From Butyrivibrio sp. AE3009 (GTDB taxonomy: Bacteria; Bacillota; Clostridia; Lachnospirales; Lachnospiraceae): 64,000 nt of DNA. Below the pieces are notes generated by a model. It was not told the origin of the DNA. It was given only the letters and a program-made list of their open reading frames with translations, and ran no database searches. Shown in pieces: positions 1-7,551 of the stretch; within the stretch, counting starts at the first letter, position 1, and every line of letters begins with the position of its first letter. The stretch lies in contig NZ_ATVS01000011.1 in assembly GCF_000420845.1 (NCBI RefSeq), positions 1 through 64,000 on the forward strand, in the 5' to 3' direction. The position numbers and the translations under genes are program-made.

Positions 1-473
1 TAAGCCTTCAGATTGCCGAGATCATCCCCTGTAACAACCATTTCTGCATCATTGTCGGAGATTGCATCGGTAACTTCTGCCTCCTCTTCCTCAACTATTA
101 CATCCGGAGCTTCTTCCACTTCACCGGATGTATCAGCATCCTCAGATTCAGATGCATCCTCCTCTGCCATATCCGCTTCCTGTTCAATCAGGAAATCATC
201 GATGCCAACGGAAATCACGTCGTCGGAAATCACGTCGTCGGAAATCACGTCGTCGGAAATCACGTCGTCGGAAACATCTGTGTCATAGTCATACCCCCAG
301 ATGTCCGGATCTGTACTGCCTTCAGAATCTCCAAAATAATCATAGGAGGAGACTCCCCCGGCTTCCTCAGCCTCCCACTGAGCTTCGTCATAGGCCAGGG
401 AACACAGCGGCGTGTCAAATGCGATCAGAGTCGCCAGAGTTATTGCTGATATTTTTTTCAAAAGTCCTCTCAT
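1..473 (-). CDS. Secreted acidic repeat protein, 5' part only
   Basis: An open frame runs from an ATG at 473 to the window edge without a stop (157 codons). The ATG follows an AAGGAGG ribosome binding site 7 bases upstream; an ATG at 480 overlaps that site and is less likely. The first ~28 residues form a signal peptide (MRGLLKK, hydrophobic core, then CSLAYDEA with a likely cut after LAY or SLA). The mature part is rich in Asp, Glu and Ser, and residues around 68-87 are four identical SDDVI units encoded by perfect 15-bp repeats. No recognisable domain is visible in the part available, so the function is unknown; it is probably the N-terminal spacer of an exported or surface-bound protein. 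It is the only gene in the first 650 bases. Confidence 0.75.
   Translation of the reverse strand, partial: MRGLLKKISAITLATLIAFDTPLCSLAYDEAQWEAEEAGGVSSYDYFGDSEGSTDPDIWGYDYDTDVSDDVISDDVISDDVISDDVISVGIDDFLIEQEADMAEEDASESEDADTSGEVEEAPDVIVEEEEAEVTDAISDNDAEMVVTGDDLGNLKA
211..270. repeat. Four perfect 15-bp tandem repeats
   Basis: The unit GAAATCACGTCGTCG occurs four times head to tail with no mismatch. It lies in frame inside the secreted protein gene and encodes SDDVI repeats. Perfect identity suggests recent slipped-strand expansion. Confidence 0.95.
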
Positions 474-658
474 CTTCCATCCTCCTTATCTTAAATTCGA
501 GTGAAAGCCGATAGCGACATGCATTACTGAAATAATCTTTCAATAATCCATAATTAATTGAATCTTTAACTCCATTATCACGGATGCCAAGCCTAATGTC
601 TAATTAACTTAGTCTAAAAAAGGTCTGCAGAAAAACTTATAATTTTTTCATAAAATAT

Positions 659-688
659 GGCCCTCTGCAGATATATCCGCAAAGGGCC
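659..688. terminator. Hairpin terminator after the ABC exporter pair
   Basis: GGCCCT and AGGGCC form a six-pair stem around an 18-base loop. T-rich runs flank it on both sides: GTTTTTC on the plus side and ATATTTTATG on the minus side. It lies just past the stop at 701 and probably ends the minus-strand operon; the 474-658 stretch shows nothing else clear. Confidence 0.6.
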
Positions 689-700
689 GTTTTTCATATT

Positions 701-1663
701 TTATCTCTTATCTTTATCAATAAATTCAAGTAGCACTACTGCTACAACAATATATACAATAGTCCAGAACGCCAGCCATATCCAGCATTCAATGAGAAGC
801 GATTTATCGAAAGTGTATTCCGGCTTCTGATTCTGCTGCGCGGACATCATAAGAAGTTCGTCGCGCCGGTTGTTTTCTTCAATATAACTGAGCACTTCCA
901 ATAAGGGTTTTTCTCCTTCCACCTCCACGTTTTTCAGCTTAACTGCACTGTTCCAGATGCTGACCATGGGCAGGGAATTGTAATCCCCTTGGATGCACAG
1001 AGCTGTCAGGCCCCATTTGGTGGCGGTCAGGTTGGTAAGGGGCATAGCCTGCTGGGGAAGGTTAAAAAATCCTCCCGAGAAAAGGAGCTGCACAATCAGC
1101 AAAAACGGCATAACCGTCATAGCTGCTGTGGTAGTTCTGGCAATTGAGGATACTAAAAGCGCCAACATATCAGCACAGTAGGTCACAAGAAACAGCGTAA
1201 TTCCAATATCCACGACGGGCCACCTCGTTATCAGACTCTCACCCGGAATCGTCACCTTAAGGTTAATGCAGACGAAAAGAGTTATTGCTGCCTGGGCAGC
1301 ACAGAGAAAGGCCTGGTAGATCATATGGGCTGCCACATAGGAGCTGACATGAAGTCCTGATCTGTGTTCTCTTTTTACAATGGGTCTTTCACGGCATATC
1401 ACCTGAATGGAGTTAAAAAATCCGTTCCAGATACATACGCAGGCCAGGGCAAAGGCACCGGTCATGGTTCCTTCCATGGTCTTATACAGGTTCCCGCCAA
1501 CTACAAAGGCCACCAGGCCTGAGATAATCGCTGCCATGGGCAGTACCTTCCAGTCATTCTGGAACAGGAACATTCTAAATAGCTTGCCCAGATAGATAAA
1601 GGTCTGTGAAAAGCGGCCGGGATGCTTAACTTTTTTGGTGCTTGCCATATTTTCAGTACTCAT
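701..1663 (-). CDS. ABC-2 type (ABCG-like) transporter permease
   Basis: A 320-residue membrane protein with about six hydrophobic segments: two near residues 40-75, several between 105 and 205, and one at the C-terminus (~295-315) followed by a charged KDKR tail. A soluble loop sits between the fifth and sixth segments. This is the layout of the membrane half of ABCG/White-type ABC-2 transporters. It starts four bases after the stop of the ATPase gene at 1668, with its own GGTGGGG-like site, so the two are translationally linked. The pair probably exports or flips a lipid, peptide or drug; the substrate cannot be read from the sequence. Confidence 0.75.
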   Translation of the reverse strand: MSTENMASTKKVKHPGRFSQTFIYLGKLFRMFLFQNDWKVLPMAAIISGLVAFVVGGNLYKTMEGTMTGAFALACVCIWNGFFNSIQVICRERPIVKREHRSGLHVSSYVAAHMIYQAFLCAAQAAITLFVCINLKVTIPGESLITRWPVVDIGITLFLVTYCADMLALLVSSIARTTTAAMTVMPFLLIVQLLFSGGFFNLPQQAMPLTNLTATKWGLTALCIQGDYNSLPMVSIWNSAVKLKNVEVEGEKPLLEVLSYIEENNRRDELLMMSAQQNQKPEYTFDKSLLIECWIWLAFWTIVYIVVAVVLLEFIDKDKR

Positions 1664-1667
1664 CTTA

Positions 1668-2999
1668 TCACCCCACCCTTTCCTTCATGTAATCGGCAAA
1701 CTTTTCGACAAATTCGTCGGCTCTGCCCTCTCCGCCTTCTTCCTTCTGATTAATTGAAAGAAGGATCTCCTCCATTGTAGACTTGCCAAAGAACTCATAT
1801 GCCTCTTTTACCGGTCCGTACCAGGCAAGACGCCCTGTTCTCTTAGCATCCTTGGCAAGCACTATCACATCATCAAAAAGATCTATTACTCTGTCGGGGG
1901 TATGGGTAATAACTATTACAATCTTGCCTTCGTCAGCTATGGCTCTTAGCTTCTCAAAAAGCCCTCTTGCCACAACTCCGTCAAGGCCCGAATCCGGCTC
2001 ATCAAGGATAAAAAGTGAGGGGTCGGAAATAAACTCCATGGCGATCGACAGTCTTTTCCTCTGTCCGCCGGATAGTTTCTCCACCAGATTATTTTTAACA
2101 GCGGTAAGACCGAACTGCTCGAGAACTTCATTCACACGTTTCATTCTGTCAAAAAGATGAACGCTGGAAGGAAGGCGCAGGGTAGCAGCATCGGATAAGG
2201 TAAGGGCAACGGTATCATTTCCGCGCATGAGATCCTGCTGGGGAACAAAGCCTATGTCGTAGAGCATTTTGGAATAGTCCTTGTAAACATCGTCGTTTCC
2301 AAGCTTGATGCTGGCGTTGGCCTTCTCATAGCCTGTGACAGCATTAAGATACGTGGTTTTGCCGGCTCCGGAGCCGCCAAGGAGAAGTACCATGTGGCCC
2401 TTGGGAATTGACATATGGATGTCCTTAAGAAGGACTTTTCTCTTGAAGAAATCTATAGCTGTTCTCTCATTAATATTGACGGTAAGGCCGTCATCGTCAT
2501 GGCTCACGTCCTCGTCAAGAGTCTTGGCCTCGGTAAGACCGGCGTAGTCCGTAACCTTCCTCTTGGGCACAAATCGCTTAAGCATTCCCCAGGCAAAAAT
2601 GGTGGGAGCTTCAAAAAATACGAAGAGAAGTATCCACTTTTTGGACCTGCCGAACATGGCGATAAGCCCCATGTATACTCTGAACTCATAGATCATGGTA
2701 GGTATGATAAATATCAGCAACAGGATCAGTAACGTCGCTGTCACTCTTATATCGTCTGTCTTAAACAGTCCTGAGAAGCCCCCTATGACATTTGTAATAA
2801 CCGACAGAATTGCATATCTGCGCCCATCCTCTTCCCTGTCGGCGCAGAGCCCAAGATGATATTCTCTTGCAAAGGGAATGATTGCCCAGAATGGCTTAAC
2901 CCCGCACTTTACAAATATCTTCCAGCAACCTATGACTGCCAATAGGTAGATAATAGTCTGTGACAAATAATTAGTATTTTCGCCGATATTATGAAGCAT
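1668..2999 (-). CDS. ABCG-like ABC ATPase with an N-terminal membrane domain
   Basis: Residues 1-145 carry about four membrane segments. The C-terminal part is a complete ABC ATPase: Walker A GGSGAGKT (208-215), signature LSGGQRKR (309-316), Walker B LFILDEP (329-335) and a switch His in ITHTPD. The LSGGQRKRLSIAMEF and DEPDSGLD wording is typical of the ABCG/White class. I chose the ATG at 2999 (443 residues): AAGGAG lies six bases upstream, whereas it abuts the in-frame ATG at 3005. It heads a two-gene operon with the permease at 701-1663. The membrane domain fused in front of the ATPase is unusual, since the permease proper is encoded separately. Confidence 0.8.
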   Translation of the reverse strand: MLHNIGENTNYLSQTIIYLLAVIGCWKIFVKCGVKPFWAIIPFAREYHLGLCADREEDGRRYAILSVITNVIGGFSGLFKTDDIRVTATLLILLLIFIIPTMIYEFRVYMGLIAMFGRSKKWILLFVFFEAPTIFAWGMLKRFVPKRKVTDYAGLTEAKTLDEDVSHDDDGLTVNINERTAIDFFKRKVLLKDIHMSIPKGHMVLLLGGSGAGKTTYLNAVTGYEKANASIKLGNDDVYKDYSKMLYDIGFVPQQDLMRGNDTVALTLSDAATLRLPSSVHLFDRMKRVNEVLEQFGLTAVKNNLVEKLSGGQRKRLSIAMEFISDPSLFILDEPDSGLDGVVARGLFEKLRAIADEGKIVIVITHTPDRVIDLFDDVIVLAKDAKRTGRLAWYGPVKEAYEFFGKSTMEEILLSINQKEEGGEGRADEFVEKFADYMKERVG

Positions 3000-3097
3000 A
3001 GCCATCTCCTTATAGTATTCCTGTGATGGGTTTTAATCCCATATATTAATAATACTATATAACGTCTTCATTTGTCCCAAAATAAGTATAATCCATA

Positions 3098-3145
3098 ACA
3101 AAAACGCATGAAAGCCCGGTCCAAGACCGATAATCTCTCATGCGT
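3098..3145 (-). terminator. Rho-independent terminator
   Basis: On the minus strand ACGCATGA and TCATGCGT pair (3138-3145 with 3104-3111), with a second small GGTC/GACC hairpin inside the loop, followed by TTTTTGTT. It lies 23 bases past the stop of the deacetylase-like gene at 3168. Confidence 0.75.
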
Positions 3146-3167
3146 TCGCAATTCAAAAAATAATCTC

Positions 3168-3869
3168 TCAATTCTCTATAAACTCAGGCGCCACAAATGT
3201 GACTCCTTTTTCAAGGCACTTATCCAAAATGTGTCTGTAATATTCAGGCACCAGCTCTTCTGTCTCATCGTGAGCATGGATGAGCAGAATATGATTACCG
3301 CCCGGTGCAAACAATACCGCACCTGAAGCGGGATTTTGGTCTGTCATCCTGCCATAGACGTTATCAATCGTAAAGCCGCTCCCCTGCCTGATGTTATACT
3401 CAGCAAAATCGAAGGTCCACAGCGTATCTATATCCTTATCAAGGCCGCTTTCCTTCCACCAGGGGTAGGTGATATCCCTGTCGTCGACTTTATGAAATCC
3501 GTGTTCCGCCAGATATTTCTGATACAGCTCCTTGTTAGCGCCGCCCTTATTTCCGTAGGGGAAACGGAAAGGCCTGTACAGACGCTCTACTCCTGCCTCT
3601 TTGTACAGATCATCAAGAACCTTCTCGCACTTCTCGATCTCTTTTACCCCTTCTTCAAAAGAAATCTCAGAGAAATTCGGGTGGGTATAGCTGTGATTAC
3701 CTAGAATGATTCCGTTCTTAAGGACATAAAGAGCCTCCTCTTGATACCTCTCAATATTCTCTCCCCAGGCGAACATGAGGATCGGGATCTTCTTCTCCTT
3801 AAGATAATCAACAATTGCCGGTGTATTTCTGCTGGAAATATCATCCATGGTAAGTAGTGCTCTTATCAT
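3168..3869 (-). CDS. Polysaccharide deacetylase-like (NodB fold) protein
   Basis: A 233-residue protein with the carbohydrate esterase family 4 motifs: TMDD (7-10, usual TFDD), metal-binding HSYTH (59-63) and RFPYG (102-106). The family removes N-acetyl groups from peptidoglycan or chitin-like sugars with a divalent metal. There is no signal peptide or membrane anchor, so it is predicted to be cytoplasmic, which is atypical for a cell-wall deacetylase and leaves the substrate open. The ATG at 3869 follows GGGAGG at 11 bases. It starts 26 bases after the rRNA methyltransferase gene and is probably co-transcribed with it. Confidence 0.8.
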   Translation of the reverse strand: MIRALLTMDDISSRNTPAIVDYLKEKKIPILMFAWGENIERYQEEALYVLKNGIILGNHSYTHPNFSEISFEEGVKEIEKCEKVLDDLYKEAGVERLYRPFRFPYGNKGGANKELYQKYLAEHGFHKVDDRDITYPWWKESGLDKDIDTLWTFDFAEYNIRQGSGFTIDNVYGRMTDQNPASGAVLFAPGGNHILLIHAHDETEELVPEYYRHILDKCLEKGVTFVAPEFIEN

Positions 3870-3895
3870 TTTTTCATTACTCCTCCCTGCTCTGT

Positions 3896-5455
3896 TTACA
3901 GCATTTTAAAGTGCTTCAGTGCGGTATTTACTGCCATGTCCTTATCGCTGCTGCCTGTGCCTTTTTTACTTCTAACATTGGAAATATCTGCTGCCGTCAC
4001 GGTTATTTCAAACACTTCATTAACCCATGCGATTATGTCCGCATCTGTGGCCTTGCCCTTCTCAGGAACCTTTGGAGGTGGCGCAACCTTAGGAGCTGCA
4101 GGCGTCTTCGCCCCGGCCTGTCCCCCGGAAGATGCAGACTTTCCGGAATCTTTCACGATCTTCTTGGTACCGCCGTTAGCCTTCTTTGCGCTCTTTTCTT
4201 CCTCTGTATCCTTGGTAAGAAGAACCACAGTCTCAATAGATCTGGTAAAAGGGAACATGTCCACAGGAACCGCCTTTTGTGCTTTATAACCGCTCTTTTT
4301 AAGGAGCTCCAGATCTCTTGCCAGAGAATCGGGACTGCAGGAAATATAAACAACCTTCTTAGGGCCCAGGACCTTCAAAGAAGTGATGAACTCCGGTGTT
4401 GAACCGGCTCTTGGAGGATCCATGAACACCAGGTCAACCTTATCTCCTGAAGTCGCCATCTGCTGCATGAACTTGGTGGCGTCATTCTCATAGAAGGTGA
4501 TGTTATTCACATCGTTGATCTTGGCATTGATCTTGGCATCCTTGACAGCGTCCGTGTTAAGCTCCACGGAAATAACCTCTTTAACATGAGGACTTGCGAT
4601 GATTCCGATGGTGCCAACACCGCTGTAGCAGTCGAGGGCTGTCTCATTTCCGGTTAGTTCTGCCATCTCGATTGCAGTGTTATACAGAACCTCCTGCTGA
4701 ACAGGGTTAACCTGATAGAAGGACTTGGGGCTTATCTTGAACTTCATACCACAGCAGGTGTCATAGATAAATCCGGGGCCGTAGAGAGGCTTCTCCTTGT
4801 CGCCAAGTACCATGCTGGTCTGCTTGTCGTTGACGTTAAGGACAATGGTGGTGATCTCAGGATGCTCTTTGCGAAGGGCCTTCACAAAGTTATTCTTGGA
4901 AGGGAAAATCGGTGATACTGTAACAAGAACCACCATGATCTCCCCGGTATTTTTTCCGATTCTGATAAGAACGTGGCGAAGAAGTCCATAGCCATTGTCC
5001 TCGTCATAGGTCTTGATCTTGAAGGACTTAAGCATCCCTCTGATGGAAGCGATGATGGCATCGGCCTTCTGATCCTCCAAAAGGCAATTGTCCACAGGCA
5101 CCACATCATGGCTTCCCTCGCTGTATATACCGGATACGGGATTACCTTTTCTGTCATGGGTAAAAACAGCGTGAACCTTACACCTGTAGTGCTCCGGCTT
5201 GTCCATTCCGACGAAGGAGGCAACCTTACAATAGGGCTCGAGTAGCTCTGCTACATGGGCATGCTTTTGCCTAAGCTGCTTGTCATAAGGAGTATTTATC
5301 ATCTGACAGGCGCCGCACTTTTTAAATACGGGGCAGCGACTTGAAACTTTGAAGTCAGATCCGTTTACCGGCTTTTTCTCCCTTTTTTCAAAGGCTCTTT
5401 TATCCGTATCGTTTTTTCTGTTTTTTGCTGTACTCTGTTTCTTCTTATCTTCCAT
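3896..5455 (-). CDS. rlmD: 23S rRNA (uracil-5-)-methyltransferase RlmD/RumA family, with C-terminal extension
   Basis: A SAM-dependent m5U methyltransferase. Visible features are a Cys cluster (CPVFKKCGACQ) that resembles the 4Fe-4S site of RumA, the SAM-binding loop LDCYSGVGTIG, the substrate motif DPPRAG and the catalytic Cys in YISCSPDSLARD. The core ends near FTRSIETVVLL. A further ~100 residues follow: a Lys/Ala/Pro-rich linker and a small domain of about 50 residues (DADIIAWVNEVFEITV...). This tail is absent from the standard enzyme and I do not recognise it. I chose the ATG at 5455 (GGAGAAGAG in front; 519 residues). A TTG at 5524 is also in frame, but the stretch between holds a terminator. 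Confidence 0.88.
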   Translation of the reverse strand: MEDKKKQSTAKNRKNDTDKRAFEKREKKPVNGSDFKVSSRCPVFKKCGACQMINTPYDKQLRQKHAHVAELLEPYCKVASFVGMDKPEHYRCKVHAVFTHDRKGNPVSGIYSEGSHDVVPVDNCLLEDQKADAIIASIRGMLKSFKIKTYDEDNGYGLLRHVLIRIGKNTGEIMVVLVTVSPIFPSKNNFVKALRKEHPEITTIVLNVNDKQTSMVLGDKEKPLYGPGFIYDTCCGMKFKISPKSFYQVNPVQQEVLYNTAIEMAELTGNETALDCYSGVGTIGIIASPHVKEVISVELNTDAVKDAKINAKINDVNNITFYENDATKFMQQMATSGDKVDLVFMDPPRAGSTPEFITSLKVLGPKKVVYISCSPDSLARDLELLKKSGYKAQKAVPVDMFPFTRSIETVVLLTKDTEEEKSAKKANGGTKKIVKDSGKSASSGGQAGAKTPAAPKVAPPPKVPEKGKATDADIIAWVNEVFEITVTAADISNVRSKKGTGSSDKDMAVNTALKHFKML

Positions 5456-5476
5456 CTCTTCTCCAATACTAATGCT

Positions 5477-5509
5477 AAAAAAAGTAGGGGAGCCATCTGC
5501 ATCCCCTAC
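5477..5509 (-). terminator. Strong rho-independent terminator in front of rlmD
   Basis: GTAGGGGA and TCCCCTAC (5502-5509 with 5484-5491) form an eight-pair stem with a ten-base loop, followed by seven T on the minus strand. It lies between the stop of the small gene at 5525 and the rlmD start at 5455, so rlmD either uses read-through or a promoter I cannot see. Confidence 0.9.
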
Positions 5510-5524
5510 CATATCGATTCTCAA

Positions 5525-5923
5525 TCAATCTTCGTCTGAATTGTTTCTCTTCAGATCATTCTCAAACTTAAGCTCATCAGGCACATCAAGACCGGTATCC
5601 TCTTCCTTGACAGCCTCGCTTCTTCTGCGAATGCGGTCATCCTTGATGATTCCGTAATCCTTGAACTTGATTCCCTCGATGCCCTGAGCCAACTCTCTGG
5701 CACGAAGTATCTCCCCTTTGTTGATCCTGAAGGTGCAGACAATCTTGTTGCCCTTCCTATCAAAAATCCTCTGAAGAATTGACTTGTCCTGCCACTCGAT
5801 AAAATATGAAATGCGGTGGGCAAGGAATCTCTCCTCAAGCTGCTTCTTGCTCTCAAGGCTGTAAACCCTGCAGAAAGGGACTTCGTTATTAAAAACCTGA
5901 TTGTTCTGGATAATTGTAGACAT
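5525..5923 (-). CDS. Conserved-looking hypothetical protein
   Basis: 132 residues, mostly charged, no membrane segment or signal peptide. The C-terminal third is Asp/Glu/Lys-rich and probably disordered. The N-terminal 90 residues look folded (CRVYSLESKKQLEERFLAHRI, then IVCTFRINKGE), but I recognise no family. The ATG at 5923 has a GTGAGG site six bases upstream. It is followed directly by a strong terminator and so may form its own short transcript. Confidence 0.7.
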   Translation of the reverse strand: MSTIIQNNQVFNNEVPFCRVYSLESKKQLEERFLAHRISYFIEWQDKSILQRIFDRKGNKIVCTFRINKGEILRARELAQGIEGIKFKDYGIIKDDRIRRRSEAVKEEDTGLDVPDELKFENDLKRNNSDED

Positions 5924-6072
5924 AGGAACCTCACATAACTTTATTCACTAGCAATAAATTATAGCACAGAACTTCCAACATGTTCAACTCATTAAAAATA
6001 AGTTCCCTTTGCAAGATCACCTATGAAATGAGAGAATTATAAAAAAAGAAAAATCAAAAAAGGTGGCATACT

Positions 6073-7533
6073 ATGTTCTCATTTGATCGTTGCAGACCGG
6101 AAGAAGTGGGGGTTCCCTCACAGGCTATTTTAAATACATTAAAAAGACTAGATAAAAAGGATGTTCCGATGCATTCTTTTCTTGTCCTGCGAAAGGACAG
6201 GCTTATCTTCGAAGGGTATTATGCTCCCTACAGAGCAGATACTCTTCACAGAATGTTCTCCATAAGTAAGAGTTTCACCGCTCTATCCATCTTTCTTCTT
6301 ATTGATGAAGGAAAAGTCTCTTTGTCAGACTCAATAGTAAAGTTCTTCCCCGAGTATACAAATGAAAAAACTCATCCCTGGATAAAACAGACCACCATCG
6401 AAAATATGCTGATGATGCGAACCTGCCACGCTTCCACCACCTATAAGGTGGATATGAAGTCTGACTGGGTCGAGAGCTTTTTTACCGTACCTCCCACCCA
6501 CAAACCGGGAACAGTGTTCCATTATGATACCTCAGCAGCCCATGTACTCTGCGCTCTCGTCGAGAAGCTAACAGGAACTGACCTGCTGTCCTTTCTCAAG
6601 GAGAAGATGCTGAAATTCGTGGACTTCAGCGACAATTCTTACATGGTAAAAGACCCCTTCGGTGTTTCCATCGGCGGAAGCGGTCTTATGGCAACTCCCA
6701 TGGATGTTCTGAAGGTTCTCTATATACTTGATAAAAAAGGGACCATAACCTGCTCCGATGGCAAGGTCAGAACTCTGATATCTCCCGCTCTTATTGAAAA
6801 AGCCACCTCCAACCTGTCAGATACTCTCATGACCGGTCCGCTTCCCAGCGAATCCATGGGGTACGGAATGCAGATATGGCAGAATGAAAAAGGCGGCTTC
6901 GTGCTCTACGGAATGGGCGGCCAGCTAGGAATCTCAATCCCCGATAAGAATCTTCTAATAATGACCACTGCAGATACCCAGGGAATGCAGGGAGGCAATC
7001 AGCTGATCTATGACGCCATCTATGAAGAGCTTCTTCCAAATATTCAGGATACTCCCATAGAATCAGGAGCATGCCCGGAACTGGAAGAATATAAAAAGAA
7101 TCTTGCAATAGGTCTCCCCAGGCTTCCCATTAGCAACACAGCCGTTACAGGCAGGGAATACTATGGTCAAAGAAAGTATGAACTTCTTGGTGAGGGCAGC
7201 ATTTTTGCAGAGCTTTTGCTTGATATTAAGACGACGGGAGAATCCCGCATGACGCTAACAGAAAAGGACTCCGATACAAAGCACATAATCAGCTTTGGCC
7301 TTGACAGAATGTGCACGGGAACCTTCTCCCGTTACAACACAGACTATACAGCCGGCGCCCTTTTTACAAGGGATAACGTGCTCTGCATAAGAGTCCATTT
7401 GATAGGTGAATGTGTAGGAAGTCTTCGCTTCCAGTTATATTTTGAAGATGGAGAGATAACCGTTTTCATGCGTAAGATCGAAGAAACCTACTTTGGCGAA
7501 TATAACGGTCATCTCTACGGTAAACTTATCTAA
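6073..7533 (+). CDS. Beta-lactamase-fold serine hydrolase (class C / EstB-like)
   Basis: A 486-residue protein with the catalytic SxxK motif (S63-I-S-K66) and the second motif YDT (151-153, at the place of YxN). The third motif of the fold is probably in the Gly-rich segment GMGGQLG (about 280-290). No signal peptide is seen, which argues against a penicillin-binding or lactam-resistance role and for a cytoplasmic esterase, amidase or peptidase. The C-terminal ~170 residues form an additional beta-rich domain. The ATG follows AAAGGTGG. It is a plus-strand gene between minus-strand neighbours and converges with the GH35 gene 18 bases away, so it is probably monocistronic. Confidence 0.82.
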   Translation: MFSFDRCRPEEVGVPSQAILNTLKRLDKKDVPMHSFLVLRKDRLIFEGYYAPYRADTLHRMFSISKSFTALSIFLLIDEGKVSLSDSIVKFFPEYTNEKTHPWIKQTTIENMLMMRTCHASTTYKVDMKSDWVESFFTVPPTHKPGTVFHYDTSAAHVLCALVEKLTGTDLLSFLKEKMLKFVDFSDNSYMVKDPFGVSIGGSGLMATPMDVLKVLYILDKKGTITCSDGKVRTLISPALIEKATSNLSDTLMTGPLPSESMGYGMQIWQNEKGGFVLYGMGGQLGISIPDKNLLIMTTADTQGMQGGNQLIYDAIYEELLPNIQDTPIESGACPELEEYKKNLAIGLPRLPISNTAVTGREYYGQRKYELLGEGSIFAELLLDIKTTGESRMTLTEKDSDTKHIISFGLDRMCTGTFSRYNTDYTAGALFTRDNVLCIRVHLIGECVGSLRFQLYFEDGEITVFMRKIEETYFGEYNGHLYGKLI

Positions 7534-7551
7534 TACTGATCAGATTACGGA

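Noticed and set aside
211-270. Short regular repeats considered as a CRISPR array
   Set aside because: The 15-bp units are directly adjacent with no spacers and are translated in frame; no cas genes are nearby.
13-514. Plus-strand open frames rich in Ser or Arg at the window start
   Set aside because: They are the antisense of the Asp/Glu/Ser-rich secreted protein gene, which has the signal peptide and ribosome binding site.
5456-5524. Upstream TTG start for rlmD
   Set aside because: The extra 23 residues would be encoded by a perfect terminator hairpin and its T-run; the ATG at 5455 has a proper ribosome binding site.
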